From Aquisalibacillus elongatus (GTDB lineage Bacteria > Bacillota > Bacilli > Bacillales > Alkalibacillaceae), in contig NZ_RKRF01000010.1 in NCBI RefSeq assembly GCF_003843875.1, forward strand, positions 1 through 64,000: a stretch of DNA of 64,000 nt, in the 5' to 3' direction. The notes below the pieces were generated by a model, which was not told where the DNA came from, did no database searches, and was given only the letters and a program-made list of their open reading frames with translations. The position numbers and the translations under genes were made by a program. Shown piece after piece: positions 7,589 through 16,872 of this stretch. How positions within the stretch are numbered: the stretch's first letter is position 1; every line of letters begins with the position of its first letter.

Positions 7589-8233
7589 TTGGACGCAATT
7601 AAAGTATTAGTCGTTGATGATCATGATGTCGTTCGAAAAGGAATTACGACTTACTTAATGACAGAAGATGACATCGATGTTGTGGGTGAGGCTTCTAGCG
7701 GTAATGAAGGAGCATCACTCGCAAAAAAGACAAACCCAGATGTCATTTTAATGGATTTGATTATGGAAAATGGGACTGGGATTGATGCAACAAAACAAAT
7801 TATGGCTGATCTACCTGAAGTCAAAATTATTATTTTGACGAGTTATTATGATGATGAGAAAGTGTTTCCGGCTTTAGAAGCAGGCGCTTTTAGTTATATG
7901 CTAAAAACCTCTTCTGCAGATGAAATCGCCAATGCGATCAAAAAAGCTGCGAAAGGTGAAAATGTGATTGAACCGAAAGTAGCAGGCGCCATGATGAACC
8001 GGATTCGTACTTCTGAGCGATTGCCGCATGAGTTATTGACAGAACGAGAGCTTGAAGTTCTAGTTTGTATTGGGAATGGCCTTACGAATAATGAAATTAG
8101 TGAGAAATTATTTATTGGAATTAAAACGGTCAAAACTCATGTTAGTAACATTTTAAGTAAACTAGATGTTCAAGATCGAACACAAGCAGCTGTTTATGCT
8201 CATCGAAATGGATTGATGAAAGAGACAAATTAA
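7589..8233 (+). CDS. liaR: Response regulator LiaR
   Basis: A 214-residue NarL/FixJ-type regulator. The receiver domain has VVDDHD and the phosphoacceptor Asp in ILMDLIM, with Lys in LKTSSADE; the C-terminal LuxR-type helix-turn-helix has LTERELEVL and IKTVKTHVSNILSKL. A strong match to LiaR/VraR. The start is uncertain: TTG at 7589 has AGAGGTG at proper spacing, while GTG at 7580 would overlap that site. It closes the liaFSR operon. Confidence 0.88.
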   Translation: MDAIKVLVVDDHDVVRKGITTYLMTEDDIDVVGEASSGNEGASLAKKTNPDVILMDLIMENGTGIDATKQIMADLPEVKIIILTSYYDDEKVFPALEAGAFSYMLKTSSADEIANAIKKAAKGENVIEPKVAGAMMNRIRTSERLPHELLTERELEVLVCIGNGLTNNEISEKLFIGIKTVKTHVSNILSKLDVQDRTQAAVYAHRNGLMKETN

Positions 8234-8239
8234 ATAAAA

Positions 8240-8432
8240 GGTTGGGACAAAAGGGTTTAGATTACGCTCCGACAAAATGCTTCGCTTTCCGCAGGCACGA
8301 CTTCAACTTCCTAAAACTTACTTCCGTTCGTTTTAGGTGATTTTCAGTTCGTGCTGTTCCTGCAGGAGTCTACGCATTTTGTCTACGCTCATTATTAACT
8401 CAAACTAATATTTTTTAACTTTTGCCCCAGCA
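8240..8432 (+). terminator. Terminator arms enclosing repeat copy 2
   Basis: GTTGGGACAAAAGGGTT near 8241-8257 can pair, with wobbles, with AACTTTTGCCCCAGC near 8418-8432, a pattern common in Firmicutes terminators. The loop between them contains the whole 126-bp repeat. It would end liaR transcription and, on the other strand, hmoB. Confidence 0.5.
8264..8389 (+). repeat. 126-bp intergenic hairpin repeat, copy 2
   Basis: Same length and layout as copies 1 and 3, but with compensated changes: outer arms GACAAAATGC/GCATTTTGTC, second arms GCAGG/CCTGC, third arms ACT/AGT and inner arms TAAAAC/GTTTTA. The loop ends in the shared CCGTTC. It lies between convergent liaR and hmoB. This is the most diverged of the three copies and the one that reveals the covariation. 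Confidence 0.9.
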
Positions 8433-8443
8433 TTTATTATTAG

Positions 8444-8932
8444 TTATGGCTCTAATACATCTAACTGCGTAACGTAAGAGTGGCCTTGGACATATGAAGG
8501 CTTCTCTTCTTGTTTTTTGTGGGAGTGTTTAAAGTCTTGCGAGTTTTTCCACTGTAAGAAATCGTCAACTTGTTTCCATTGCGTTAAGATGACGTAAGTA
8601 TGGTTACGAGTCGGTCTTAAGATTCGAAAGGCTTCAAAACCCTCTTGAGTTTCAATGCTGCCAGATCGTTGTCTGAATTTATCTTCTAATATAGGCCCGC
8701 CTTCTGGTGTTACTGGAATGTTATTTAAAACAATATAGCCGTATTGTTTTAATTCTCCTATTCCTTCAACGATTTCGAATTCCCGAGGTTCTTTTAACAC
8801 ATGTTGTTCTTCCCCTTCCATCATAGCCATGGCATCTCCATCTAATTCCTGCATGACAATCAATTTTTCATTTTTCTCTTGAAGTTGCTTTAAAAAATCT
8901 TTCGTCCCGAACGTTATCCATAATTTTTTCAT
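8444..8932 (-). CDS. hmoB: Haem-degrading monooxygenase HmoB
   Basis: A 162-residue protein with a C-terminal antibiotic-biosynthesis-monooxygenase (ABM) fold (about residues 68-155: YIVLNNIPV, EGFEAFRILRPTRNH, VILTQWKQVDDFLQW). It resembles YhgC/HmoB of B. subtilis, which cleaves haem and releases iron. Candidate active-site residues are Asn in LNNIP, Trp in TQWKQ and the His residues in FKHSHK. It lies just upstream of pbpF, as in B. subtilis, and faces away from it. The N-terminal 60 residues are family-specific. Confidence 0.85.
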   Translation of the reverse strand: MKKLWITFGTKDFLKQLQEKNEKLIVMQELDGDAMAMMEGEEQHVLKEPREFEIVEGIGELKQYGYIVLNNIPVTPEGGPILEDKFRQRSGSIETQEGFEAFRILRPTRNHTYVILTQWKQVDDFLQWKNSQDFKHSHKKQEEKPSYVQGHSYVTQLDVLEP

Positions 8933-8965
8933 TAAAAATTCACCAATCCTTCATAGATTTGATTT

Positions 8966-8994
8966 TTGTCGTGTGTCACTTGTTGTAATATAAT
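8966..8994 (+). promoter_or_regulatory. Sigma-A-type promoter for pbpF
   Basis: TTGTCG and TATAAT separated by 17 bp, about 60 bp before the pbpF start. In B. subtilis pbpF is forespore-linked (sigma-G); no such site was confirmed here. Confidence 0.55.
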
Positions 8995-9052
8995 GTAGAA
9001 AGTTTACGAAAGCTATGAAATAAATGAAGTTCTAATAGATGAGGTGGAAAGC

Positions 9053-11209
9053 TTGAAACGATTTAAGTCGTTCAATGACAAGTATCCACGCTTAAAGTGG
9101 TTTGTATACAGTCTTATAGGGTTTATTGTAATCAGTTTTTTAGGATATATGTTTATTATATTAGGCGGTCGCTTCGTTGTCGATGAGGAGAACTTTGTGC
9201 TCTCTGAGTCAACAGCGCTTTTAAACGAGGATGGGGAAGAGATTATTAAGTTATACGATGAAAATCGGACGTATGTACCCATCACTGAAGTTCCAGATCA
9301 CGTTAAAGAAGCGTTTATTGCCATTGAAGACCACCGCTTTTATGACCACAGCGGGGTTGATTTTTGGTCAGTGGCGAGGGCCGTTTCAGTGGATCTTGTG
9401 ACGTGGAGTAAAGCAGAAGGGGCAAGTACCATTACGCAACAGTTGGTTAAGAACGTGGAGTTAACAAACGAAAAATCGTGGATGCGTAAAACAAAAGAAG
9501 TGATGGGAGCTATTTATTTAGAGCGTGTTAAATCCAAGGATGAAATTTTAGAATACTATTTAAATGAAATCTATTTTGGACACGGTGTTTATGGTATTGA
9601 GTCAGCGTCTCAATTTTTCTTCTCAAAACCCGTTGATCAACTCAACCTGTCAGAAGCAGCTTTATTAGCTGCATTACCTAAGGCACCTAATCTTTATTCG
9701 CCATTAAAAAACGAAGACCTAGCTTTAGAAAGACGGAATCTAGTTTTAAATAGGATGCATGACTTAGATTGGATTAATGCAGATACATTAAAGAGTCAAA
9801 CGGGTAGAACACTCGGTCTCAATCAAGGAGAAACTGAAGAAAGCCCTTGGTTAAATAGCTACATAGATTTAGTCATCGAAGAAATGGAAAATCAGTATCA
9901 CTTAAGTCGACAGGAAGTATATACAGGTGGTTATGAAATTAAGGTTGGATTAGACCGACAAGCCCAGAAAATCATATATGAAGAACTGCAGAATGATACC
10001 TACTTTAAAGGGTCAAATGACAATGTAGAAAGTGCCGTCGTGCTGTTAGATCAAGCCTCAGGTGTTGTTCGAGCTGCAATTGGTGGCAGGAATAATAATC
10101 GAGGCGATCTGAATCGTGTGAAGGTGAAAAAACAGCCTGGCTCAACGATTAAGCCATTAATTGTCTATGGCCCAGCAATCGAAGAGAGTTTTTATGAGCC
10201 TTATAGTGTTTTAAACGATGAACAAATAGATATCGATGGGTACAATCCTAAAAATCATGACGGTGTATATGATGGGGAGATCACCCTGTATGATGCTTTG
10301 AGACAATCTAAAAATACAACTGCTGTAGCTGTTTTAAATGAAATTGGTGTTGAAACAGGGAAGTCGTATTTAGAGAAAATTGAATATGAGATTCAAGATC
10401 AAGGACTTTCAGTGGCTCTTGGCGGTCTGGAAGAAGGGTTAACGCCCCTGCAAATGGCAGCCGCATATAGAACGTTTTACGATGAGGGGTTCTTTGTTGA
10501 ACCGTATACGATTCTGGAAGTGAAGGACCGTCACGGGGACATAATTGAAACAACACAACAAAAGCCCAAACGATTATTTTCAAAACAAACGTCATGGTAT
10601 ATGACACGTTTGTTAGAAGCGGTAGTAGAAAGCGGTACAGCAAGTCAAAGCACTTACCCAAAGGCTTTTGCTGGTAAAACGGGTTCAACTGAGCACCCTC
10701 AAGTAGAAACGGGAACCAAAGACGCCTGGTTTGTTGGTTTTAATCCTGCTTATACGATTGCAACGTGGATAGGTTATGATCAAAGTAATGAAGAGCAATA
10801 TTTAATCCAAGGCAGTCCGCTTGCGACTAATTTGTCATCTCAAATCATGAGTCGTATAGATGATGTTCATCAATTTGCAGGTGAGTTTGAGAAGCCCGAA
10901 GATGTGAAGGACTTAGAAGCCCCTGTACGCTTACCTACGATTCAAAATTTAGAAGCGAAGTTTTCATTTGGTTTTATTGATGGGTTATTTATTGAAGTAA
11001 CTTGGACACCAAGTGATGATGAGCGTGTTATCTATCATGTATATAAAGAAACGAATGGAGATGTCAGACGCATTGGTCAAGTGACAGGGGAAGGTAGATT
11101 TATCGACCATTCAGTTGATTATATGAATAATCCGACTTACTTTGTTGTCCCTGAAAATCCATTAAATGAACAAACCGGCAGTTCTTCAAACAGAGATCGG
11201 GCATTTTAG
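9053..11209 (+). CDS. pbpF: Class A penicillin-binding protein 1F
   Basis: A 718-residue bifunctional peptidoglycan synthase. One membrane anchor lies at about residues 15-40. The GT51 glycosyltransferase domain follows (IEDHRFYDHSGVD with the catalytic Glu, GASTITQQLVKN, YYLNEIYFGHGVYG). The transpeptidase domain has STIK (active Ser near residue 363), SKN and KTGST (near 541). A short FN3-like tail ends the protein. It polymerises and cross-links glycan strands outside the membrane. TTG at 9053 has GAGGTGG at good spacing; a GTG at 9044 lies within that site. Position between hmoB and hemE matches B. subtilis pbpF. Confidence 0.9.
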   Translation: MKRFKSFNDKYPRLKWFVYSLIGFIVISFLGYMFIILGGRFVVDEENFVLSESTALLNEDGEEIIKLYDENRTYVPITEVPDHVKEAFIAIEDHRFYDHSGVDFWSVARAVSVDLVTWSKAEGASTITQQLVKNVELTNEKSWMRKTKEVMGAIYLERVKSKDEILEYYLNEIYFGHGVYGIESASQFFFSKPVDQLNLSEAALLAALPKAPNLYSPLKNEDLALERRNLVLNRMHDLDWINADTLKSQTGRTLGLNQGETEESPWLNSYIDLVIEEMENQYHLSRQEVYTGGYEIKVGLDRQAQKIIYEELQNDTYFKGSNDNVESAVVLLDQASGVVRAAIGGRNNNRGDLNRVKVKKQPGSTIKPLIVYGPAIEESFYEPYSVLNDEQIDIDGYNPKNHDGVYDGEITLYDALRQSKNTTAVAVLNEIGVETGKSYLEKIEYEIQDQGLSVALGGLEEGLTPLQMAAAYRTFYDEGFFVEPYTILEVKDRHGDIIETTQQKPKRLFSKQTSWYMTRLLEAVVESGTASQSTYPKAFAGKTGSTEHPQVETGTKDAWFVGFNPAYTIATWIGYDQSNEEQYLIQGSPLATNLSSQIMSRIDDVHQFAGEFEKPEDVKDLEAPVRLPTIQNLEAKFSFGFIDGLFIEVTWTPSDDERVIYHVYKETNGDVRRIGQVTGEGRFIDHSVDYMNNPTYFVVPENPLNEQTGSSSNRDRAF

Positions 11210-11310
11210 TCAAATTCATGACAATTCAAGTGGAATGCTATACAAATAACCCAATTTTCTTATATAGTAGTATTGGATTAAATGGTCGAAGATGAAAGGT
11301 GAAATGTAGG

Positions 11311-12345
11311 ATGAGTGAATTTAACGATACCATTTTGCGAGCTTATAATGGTGAGAAGACAGATTATGCTCCATTATGGTTTATGAGGCAGGCGGGAAGA
11401 TCCCAGCCGGAATACCGGAAGCTAAAAGAAAAGTATTCATTATTTGAAATTACCCATCAACCTGAGCTTTGTGCTTACGTAACAGAGTTGCCTGTTCAAA
11501 ACTACAATACAGATGCAGCAATTTTGTATAAAGATATTATGTCGCCCTTACCACCAATCGGTGTTGATGTAGAAATTAAGAAGGGTGTAGGCCCGGTTAT
11601 AGACAATCCGATTCGTTCAAAAGCGGATATTGAGCGATTAGGTCAGTTAAATCCGGAAGAGGACGTTCCATACGTCTTGAAGACAATAGAAATTTTGACA
11701 CAAGAAAAACTAAATGTTCCCTTAGTAGGCTTTAGTGGTGCACCATTTACATTAGCAAGCTATATGATTGAAGGTGGACCTTCAAAGCAATACAATAAAA
11801 CTAAAGCCATGATGTATGGTGATTCGGAAACTTGGTTTGCTTTAATGGACAAACTAGGTGATTTAGTCATAGATTATACGAAAGCTCAAATCCGAGCTGG
11901 TGCTAAAGCTATTCAAATCTTTGATTCATGGGTTGGAGCTGTTAGCGCACAAGACTATCGGACATTCATAAAACCTGTAATGACGAAAATTTTTACAGCG
12001 TTAAAAGAAGAGAATGTACCAACAATCTTATTTGGAATTGGTGCGAACCATTTATTGCTTGAGTTTAACGATCTACCAGTTACAACTGTTGGCTTAGATT
12101 GGCGTACATCGATTACTGAAGCAAGAGAAATGGGAGTTTCAAAATCGTTACAAGGCAATTTAGACCCAGCTGTTTTACTAGCAGATTGGGATGTAATTGA
12201 AGCTAGAACCAAAGAAATTCTCGACCAAGCAAAAGCACAAGATGGAGGTTATGTATTTAACCTAGGTCATGGTGTTTTTCCTGAAGTTAACCCGGATACA
12301 TTAAAAAAACTTGCACATTTTGTACATGAGTATTCTGCAAGATAA
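11311..12345 (+). CDS. hemE: Uroporphyrinogen decarboxylase
   Basis: A 344-residue enzyme that converts uroporphyrinogen III to coproporphyrinogen III by removing four carboxyl groups. The signature [14 protein letters not shown] near residue 24 holds the substrate-binding Arg residues; [13 protein letters not shown] and [11 protein letters not shown] are further family blocks. ATG at 11311 is preferred over GTG at 11299, which lies in the ribosome-binding site AAAGGTG. It leads the hemE-hemH-hemY operon; spacing to hemH is 18 bp. Length matches the B. subtilis enzyme. Confidence 0.95.
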   Translation: MSEFNDTILRAYNGEKTDYAPLWFMRQAGRSQPEYRKLKEKYSLFEITHQPELCAYVTELPVQNYNTDAAILYKDIMSPLPPIGVDVEIKKGVGPVIDNPIRSKADIERLGQLNPEEDVPYVLKTIEILTQEKLNVPLVGFSGAPFTLASYMIEGGPSKQYNKTKAMMYGDSETWFALMDKLGDLVIDYTKAQIRAGAKAIQIFDSWVGAVSAQDYRTFIKPVMTKIFTALKEENVPTILFGIGANHLLLEFNDLPVTTVGLDWRTSITEAREMGVSKSLQGNLDPAVLLADWDVIEARTKEILDQAKAQDGGYVFNLGHGVFPEVNPDTLKKLAHFVHEYSAR

Positions 12346-12363
12346 AAGGAGATGAAGGTTACA

Positions 12364-13293
12364 ATGGCTAAGAAAAAAGTCGGTCTACTCGTCATGGCAT
12401 ACGGAACGCCATACAAAGAAGAAGATCTAGAACGTTATTACACACACATTCGTCATGGGCGTAAACCTTCTGATGAACAAATTGAAGATTTACGCAGCCG
12501 TTATAATGCAATCGGTGGTATTTCACCACTTGCACGAATTACGCGTGAGCAAGGTGATGCATTAGAAGCGAAGTTAAATGAGGAACAAGATGAGGTTCAG
12601 TTTAAACTTTACTTAGGATTAAAACATATTGATCCGTTTATTGAAGATGCGATTGAGCAAATGGCGAAAGATGGCATTGAAGAAGCGGTAAGTATTGTTC
12701 TTGCACCTCACTACTCAACGTTCAGTATTAAATCGTATAATGGCCGAGCTCAAGAAGAAGCTCAGAAACATGGCATTCAGTTGAGTTCTGTTGTCGATTG
12801 GTATAATGAACCAGGGTTTATTGACTACTGGGTTGAGCAAATTAATAAAGTTTACGGCTCGATGCCGGAAGACGAACGTGAAAATTCATGCCTAATTGTA
12901 TCAGCTCACAGTTTACCTGAGAAAATTATTCAAGAAAGGGACCCTTACCCAAATCAACTTCAAGAAACGGCTGATTTAATTGCAGAACAAGCTGGTATTA
13001 AAGATTACGAAATTGGCTGGCAAAGTGAAGGTAATACACCTGAGCCTTGGTTAGGTCCAGATGTACAGGATATAACGCGTGATCTATTTGAACAAAATGG
13101 ATATAAAGCCTTTGTTTATGCTCCAGTTGGATTCGTATCAGATCACTTAGAAGTTCTATATGATAATGATATTGAATGTAAAGATGTGTGTGATGACATT
13201 CAGGCTTCCTATTACCGACCGGAGATGCCAAACACACACCCTAAATTTATTTCAACCTTATCTAAAGTGGTGTTAGACACAATGAAAGGCTAG
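12364..13293 (+). CDS. hemH: Coproporphyrin ferrochelatase
   Basis: A 309-residue class of ferrochelatase that inserts iron into coproporphyrin III in the Gram-positive haem pathway (also named CpfC). It begins [20 protein letters not shown], as in B. subtilis HemH. The catalytic His is in VSAHSLPEK and the partner Glu in [11 protein letters not shown]. The upstream ATG at 12352 abuts AAGGAG with no spacing, so 12364 is chosen. Monomeric, cytosolic and intact. Confidence 0.95.
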   Translation: MAKKKVGLLVMAYGTPYKEEDLERYYTHIRHGRKPSDEQIEDLRSRYNAIGGISPLARITREQGDALEAKLNEEQDEVQFKLYLGLKHIDPFIEDAIEQMAKDGIEEAVSIVLAPHYSTFSIKSYNGRAQEEAQKHGIQLSSVVDWYNEPGFIDYWVEQINKVYGSMPEDERENSCLIVSAHSLPEKIIQERDPYPNQLQETADLIAEQAGIKDYEIGWQSEGNTPEPWLGPDVQDITRDLFEQNGYKAFVYAPVGFVSDHLEVLYDNDIECKDVCDDIQASYYRPEMPNTHPKFISTLSKVVLDTMKG

Positions 13294-13302
13294 GCGTTGT
13301 TC

Positions 13303-14679
13303 ATGGAAGAACGTAAGCATACAGTAATAATCGGCGGAGGCATTACAGGCCTTACCGCCGCTTATTATTTACAACAATCACAACCGAATATGCAAATTAC
13401 GTTAATAGAAGCGACCAATCGTTTAGGCGGAAAAATTGATACGTTAATCAAAGATGGTTTTAAGATTGAACGTGGACCCGACTCTTTCCTAGAGCGTAAA
13501 CCAGAAGCTAAACAGTTAGTAGAAGATTTAGGCTTAGAAGATGAGTTAGTCCGTAATGCGACTGGACAAGCGTTCATTTTATCTCAGGATCGTCTTCATC
13601 CTATTCCGAAAGGGTCTAAAATGGGGATTCCTTTAGAATTGAGACCTTTTATGAAGACATCACTATTGAATTGGAATGGGAAATTACAAGCTTTAAATGA
13701 CCTGATTAAAGGTAGTAGTTCTGAAGCAGGTGACCAGTCTGTTGGACAATTTTTTAGAAGACGTTTAGGGAATCAGGTGGTTGATCGTTTAATACATCCG
13801 CTAATATCGGGAATTTATGCTGGAGACATTGACCAGTTAAGCCTAAAGGCAACTTTTCCGCAATATTTAGATCTCGAGCACAAATATGGTGGGTTAATTA
13901 AAGGGTTAAAACGCACAACGAAGAATGAGAGCAAAGCTCAAAAACAGGGACAGTTCTTGACTGTAGAATCTGGACTTCAGAAGATTGTTCAAAGGTTGCA
14001 AGAGGAATTAGAAGGCCAAGAAATGATGCTTAATCATCGTGTGAGACATATTAATAAAAAGCAGGACCAGTATGAGATTCATGTTGAGCAATTAGATGAG
14101 CCATTAAAGGCTGATCACGTCATCATGACCACACCACATGATGTTACGGCTAAGATTTTTAGTCATTATGACTTTATGCAAAGTTTTATGCAGGCGAAAA
14201 GTACATCTGTAGCTAACGTGGCTCTAGCTTTCGAAGAAGACGCTATTGAAAATTTGCCTGATGGTACAGGTTTTGTTGTGTCCAGAAAAGAACAATATCG
14301 AATTACAGCTTGTACATGGACTCATAAAAAATGGCCACATACAACACCAGAGGGGCATGTTTTAGTAAGAGCGTATGTTGGGAAACCTGGAGATGAAGAG
14401 GTTTTAGAACAAACAGATGTAGAAATAGGAAGCTTGGTATTAAAAGATCTTCAAACGATTATGGAGATTAATAAACCACCTTTATTTAAAGTAGTCTCTA
14501 GATGGTATAATGCCATGCCACAGTATACGATTGGCCATATTGACCGATTAGACTCTTTGGAACAAAAAATGCGAGAACATTTGCCAAATGTTTGGTTAGC
14601 TGGAGCATCCTACCGAGGCATTGGTCTGCCAGATTGTATTAGACAAGCGAAAACTGTTGTAGAACAAATTAATGATTAA
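13303..14679 (+). CDS. hemY: Coproporphyrinogen III oxidase (HemY/CgoX)
   Basis: A 458-residue flavoprotein of the amine-oxidase fold. The FAD-binding GGGITGLTAAY lies near residue 11 and a second FAD contact near the C-terminus is in WLAGASYRGIGLPDC. In Gram-positive bacteria it oxidises coproporphyrinogen III to coproporphyrin III, the substrate of HemH. It follows hemH by 9 bp. ATG at 13303 is chosen over the nearer TTG at 13297, with moderate certainty. A terminator follows, ending the operon. Confidence 0.93.
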   Translation: MEERKHTVIIGGGITGLTAAYYLQQSQPNMQITLIEATNRLGGKIDTLIKDGFKIERGPDSFLERKPEAKQLVEDLGLEDELVRNATGQAFILSQDRLHPIPKGSKMGIPLELRPFMKTSLLNWNGKLQALNDLIKGSSSEAGDQSVGQFFRRRLGNQVVDRLIHPLISGIYAGDIDQLSLKATFPQYLDLEHKYGGLIKGLKRTTKNESKAQKQGQFLTVESGLQKIVQRLQEELEGQEMMLNHRVRHINKKQDQYEIHVEQLDEPLKADHVIMTTPHDVTAKIFSHYDFMQSFMQAKSTSVANVALAFEEDAIENLPDGTGFVVSRKEQYRITACTWTHKKWPHTTPEGHVLVRAYVGKPGDEEVLEQTDVEIGSLVLKDLQTIMEINKPPLFKVVSRWYNAMPQYTIGHIDRLDSLEQKMREHLPNVWLAGASYRGIGLPDCIRQAKTVVEQIND

Positions 14680-14686
14680 CACATTG

Positions 14687-14722
14687 AAAAAGCACCTAGA
14701 TTTTATCATCTAAGTGCTTTTT
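14687..14722 (+). terminator. Terminator of hemEHY
   Basis: AAAAAGCACCTAGA pairs with TCTAAGTGCTTTTT across an 8-base loop, with one mismatch, and ends in a T-run. It also lies downstream of the minus-strand yhfH. Confidence 0.8.
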
Positions 14723-14745
14723 CTATATTGAGGTGGGGTTATTCA

Positions 14746-14874
14746 CTAAATGATAGTAGAACACTTTTCACATTTGTTCGTGTAACAATCAGCTTGTTCC
14801 TCCATCTCTTTTTTACAAGCGACACACTTTTTCTTTGGCAAGTTTTTAAAGAACTGAATAGGTGACATTAACAT
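14746..14874 (-). CDS. yhfH: YhfH-type small zinc-ribbon protein
   Basis: A 42-residue protein, MLMSPIQFFKNLPKKKCVAC then KKEMEEQADCYTNKCEKC and a short end. Two CxxC-type pairs (CVAC and CEKC) plus a further Cys suggest zinc binding. It is recognised by this pattern and by its place directly before yhfI, as in B. subtilis. AGGAGG lies upstream; translation could start at 14874 or at the Met two codons later. Function is unknown. Confidence 0.75.
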   Translation of the reverse strand: MLMSPIQFFKNLPKKKCVACKKEMEEQADCYTNKCEKCSTII

Positions 14875-14913
14875 AAAATAAGATTCCTCCTCGTGTCCTT
14901 TTAATACTACTAT

Positions 14914-14929
14914 ACTGTATTAATACAGT
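14914..14929. promoter_or_regulatory. Perfect 16-bp palindrome between yhfH and yhfI
   Basis: ACTGTATTAATACAGT is fully self-complementary and lies between two divergent genes, 40 bp upstream of yhfH and 50 bp before yhfI. A possible promoter for yhfI (TTGTTA, then TATAAC after about 16 bp) begins right after it. It is a candidate operator; the regulator is unknown. Confidence 0.4.
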
Positions 14930-14979
14930 TTTGTTAACACCTTTTTCTGTTTTATAACAAAATAGGAGGTTAGACCTAT

Positions 14980-15711
14980 ATGGAAATTAAAACGATTGGA
15001 TTTTGGGGTGCTTATCCTGAGAAAGGTGAAGCAACGTCCTGTTATTTAGTAAAGAAAAATAACTTTCATTTGGTCATTGATCTTGGAAGCGGGGCATTAT
15101 CGAGGTTACAGCATTATATAGATATTAAAGATATTAACGCTGTTGTCCTGTCCCATTTTCATAATGACCATATAGCTGATGTAGGTGCTTTTCAATACGC
15201 ATGTTTAGTACAACAGCAATTGAAACAGTTACCTGGAAAAATCCCAATTTATGCTTCAACTGACAACCCTAGACCTTTCGAAAAATTAAATCATCAGGCA
15301 ACGGAAGCTCGTGCTTTTGATGAGCGAAAGAAGCAACAAATTGGTCCTTTTTATCTTTCGTTTTTAGAAACCAAACATCCAAAACCTTGCTATGCAATGC
15401 GAATTGAATGCGGTGATGATGTCGTTGTGTACACGGCTGATACGTCTTACTTTAAAGAACTCGTTGAATTCTCAAAAGATGCAGATTTATTAATTGCAGA
15501 AACAAGTTTTTACAGAGGTATGGATGGTAGTAAGGCGGGGCACATGACGAGTGATGACGTCGCAAAGCTCGCACAAAAAGCTAATGTTAATGAAGTTTGG
15601 TTGACACACTTACCTCATTTTGGTGAACATGATCAGTTGTTAAATGAAGTCTCAGAGGGGTACGATGGCCCGATACAATTAGCAAAAGAAGGTTTAACCT
15701 GGCGCTCATAA
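14980..15711 (+). CDS. yhfI: MBL-fold metallo-hydrolase YhfI
   Basis: A 243-residue metallo-beta-lactamase-fold protein. The metal-binding motif HFHNDH is near residue 60, further ligands are in ETKHPKPCYAM, YTADTSY and the C-terminal WLTHLPHF. The fold resembles RNase Z and phosphodiesterase-type hydrolases, but the substrate is not known. The synteny yhfH-yhfI-lplJ matches B. subtilis. ATG at 14980 follows TAGGAGG. No signal peptide. Confidence 0.85.
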   Translation: MEIKTIGFWGAYPEKGEATSCYLVKKNNFHLVIDLGSGALSRLQHYIDIKDINAVVLSHFHNDHIADVGAFQYACLVQQQLKQLPGKIPIYASTDNPRPFEKLNHQATEARAFDERKKQQIGPFYLSFLETKHPKPCYAMRIECGDDVVVYTADTSYFKELVEFSKDADLLIAETSFYRGMDGSKAGHMTSDDVAKLAQKANVNEVWLTHLPHFGEHDQLLNEVSEGYDGPIQLAKEGLTWRS

Positions 15712-15720
15712 TCTTTGCTA

Positions 15721-15749
15721 ATACTAATAGAGTTATATAAAATTAGTAT
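15721..15749. promoter_or_regulatory. Inverted repeat upstream of lplJ
   Basis: ATACTAAT and ATTAGTAT are perfect 8-bp arms with a 13-bp A/T-rich spacer that includes TTATATAA. It could be a regulatory site for lplJ or a weak terminator of yhfI. Confidence 0.3.
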
Positions 15750-15776
15750 GTGGAAACCTACATAAGGAGGAGAACA

Positions 15777-16784
15777 ATGCTTTACTTTATTGATAACGAA
15801 AATATAACCGATCCCTATATTAATTTGGCGATTGAGGAATACGTGCTAAATCATTTAAATATTAGTGAAGATCAGCAGTATTTACTGTTCTATGTAAATG
15901 GTCCTTCAATTATCATTGGACGTAATCAGAATACAGTAGAAGAGATTAATACGGATTTTGTTGACGCTAATAATATTAAAGTGGTTCGCCGTCTATCAGG
16001 AGGCGGAGCAGTTTATCATGATTTAGGGAACCTTAATTTTAGTTTTCTAGCAAAAGACGAAGGGGATAGCTTCAGTAACTTTGCGAAGTTTACACAACCC
16101 GTGGTAGACGCGCTACAGAAACTTGGAGTTAATGCTGAACTTTCTGGTCGTAACGATTTAACCGCTGATGGCCGAAAAATTTCAGGGAATGCCCAATTTA
16201 CGAAAAAAGGCCGCATGTTCAGTCATGGAACTTTGATGTTTGACTCGGAAGTTGAAAATGTTGTGTCATCCCTAAAAGTTAAATCAGAAAAAATTCGTTC
16301 AAAAGGGATTAAGTCAATTAGAAGCCGTGTAGCTAACATCTCTGAGTTTTTAGATAACAAAATGACAATGGACGAGTTTAAAGAAGTTTTATTAAAGTAT
16401 ATTTTTGATGTAGAAGATATCAAAGATGTCCCTCGTTATGAACTGAAAGAAGAGGACTGGAAGAAAATTAACGAGATTTCAGAAAGCCGCTATCAAAGAT
16501 GGGACTGGAACTACGGACGTTCGCCGAAATTCAATATCCAACATTCTAAGCGTGTTGAAGGCGTTGGTTCATATGACGTTCGCCTCGATGTGAAAAAAGG
16601 TGTTATTGAAGATGTTCATATTTTCGGAGACTTCTTTGGTATCGGTGAAGTAGATGAACTTGAAAATGCACTTAAAGGTGTTAAGTATGAGCGACAAGCA
16701 ATCCAAGATGCGATTAAGGACCTAGATGTCCAGCATTATTTAGGTAAAATTGAAGAAGACGATTTCTTATCGTTAGTTTACTAG
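15777..16784 (+). CDS. lplJ: Lipoate-protein ligase LplJ
   Basis: A 335-residue ligase that attaches free lipoate to lipoyl domains (such as GcvH and the 2-oxoacid dehydrogenase E2 subunits) through a lipoyl-AMP intermediate. The signature RRLSGGGAVYHD near residue 72, GRNDLTADGRKISGNAQ and FSHGTLMFD are family hallmarks, and the C-terminal accessory domain is present. AAGGAGG directly precedes ATG 15777, excluding the longer frame from 15750. It stands between yhfI and lcfB, as in B. subtilis. A terminator follows. Confidence 0.95.
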   Translation: MLYFIDNENITDPYINLAIEEYVLNHLNISEDQQYLLFYVNGPSIIIGRNQNTVEEINTDFVDANNIKVVRRLSGGGAVYHDLGNLNFSFLAKDEGDSFSNFAKFTQPVVDALQKLGVNAELSGRNDLTADGRKISGNAQFTKKGRMFSHGTLMFDSEVENVVSSLKVKSEKIRSKGIKSIRSRVANISEFLDNKMTMDEFKEVLLKYIFDVEDIKDVPRYELKEEDWKKINEISESRYQRWDWNYGRSPKFNIQHSKRVEGVGSYDVRLDVKKGVIEDVHIFGDFFGIGEVDELENALKGVKYERQAIQDAIKDLDVQHYLGKIEEDDFLSLVY

Positions 16785-16790
16785 TTGATC

Positions 16791-16819
16791 AAAGACCACG
16801 GGACGCCCGTGGTCTTTTT
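16791..16819 (+). terminator. Terminator of lplJ
   Basis: Perfect 12-bp arms AAAGACCACGGG and CCCGTGGTCTTT around a 3-base loop, followed by T residues. Confidence 0.92.
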
Positions 16820-16872
16820 GACTATTGGCTTTTGAGCACTCAACTGTCATTAGCTTATTCAACGTAAAAAAT

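Noticed and set aside
10308-10688. Minus-strand open frame of 126 codons inside pbpF
   Set aside because: Antisense shadow of the transpeptidase domain; the plus strand has clear PBP motifs here.
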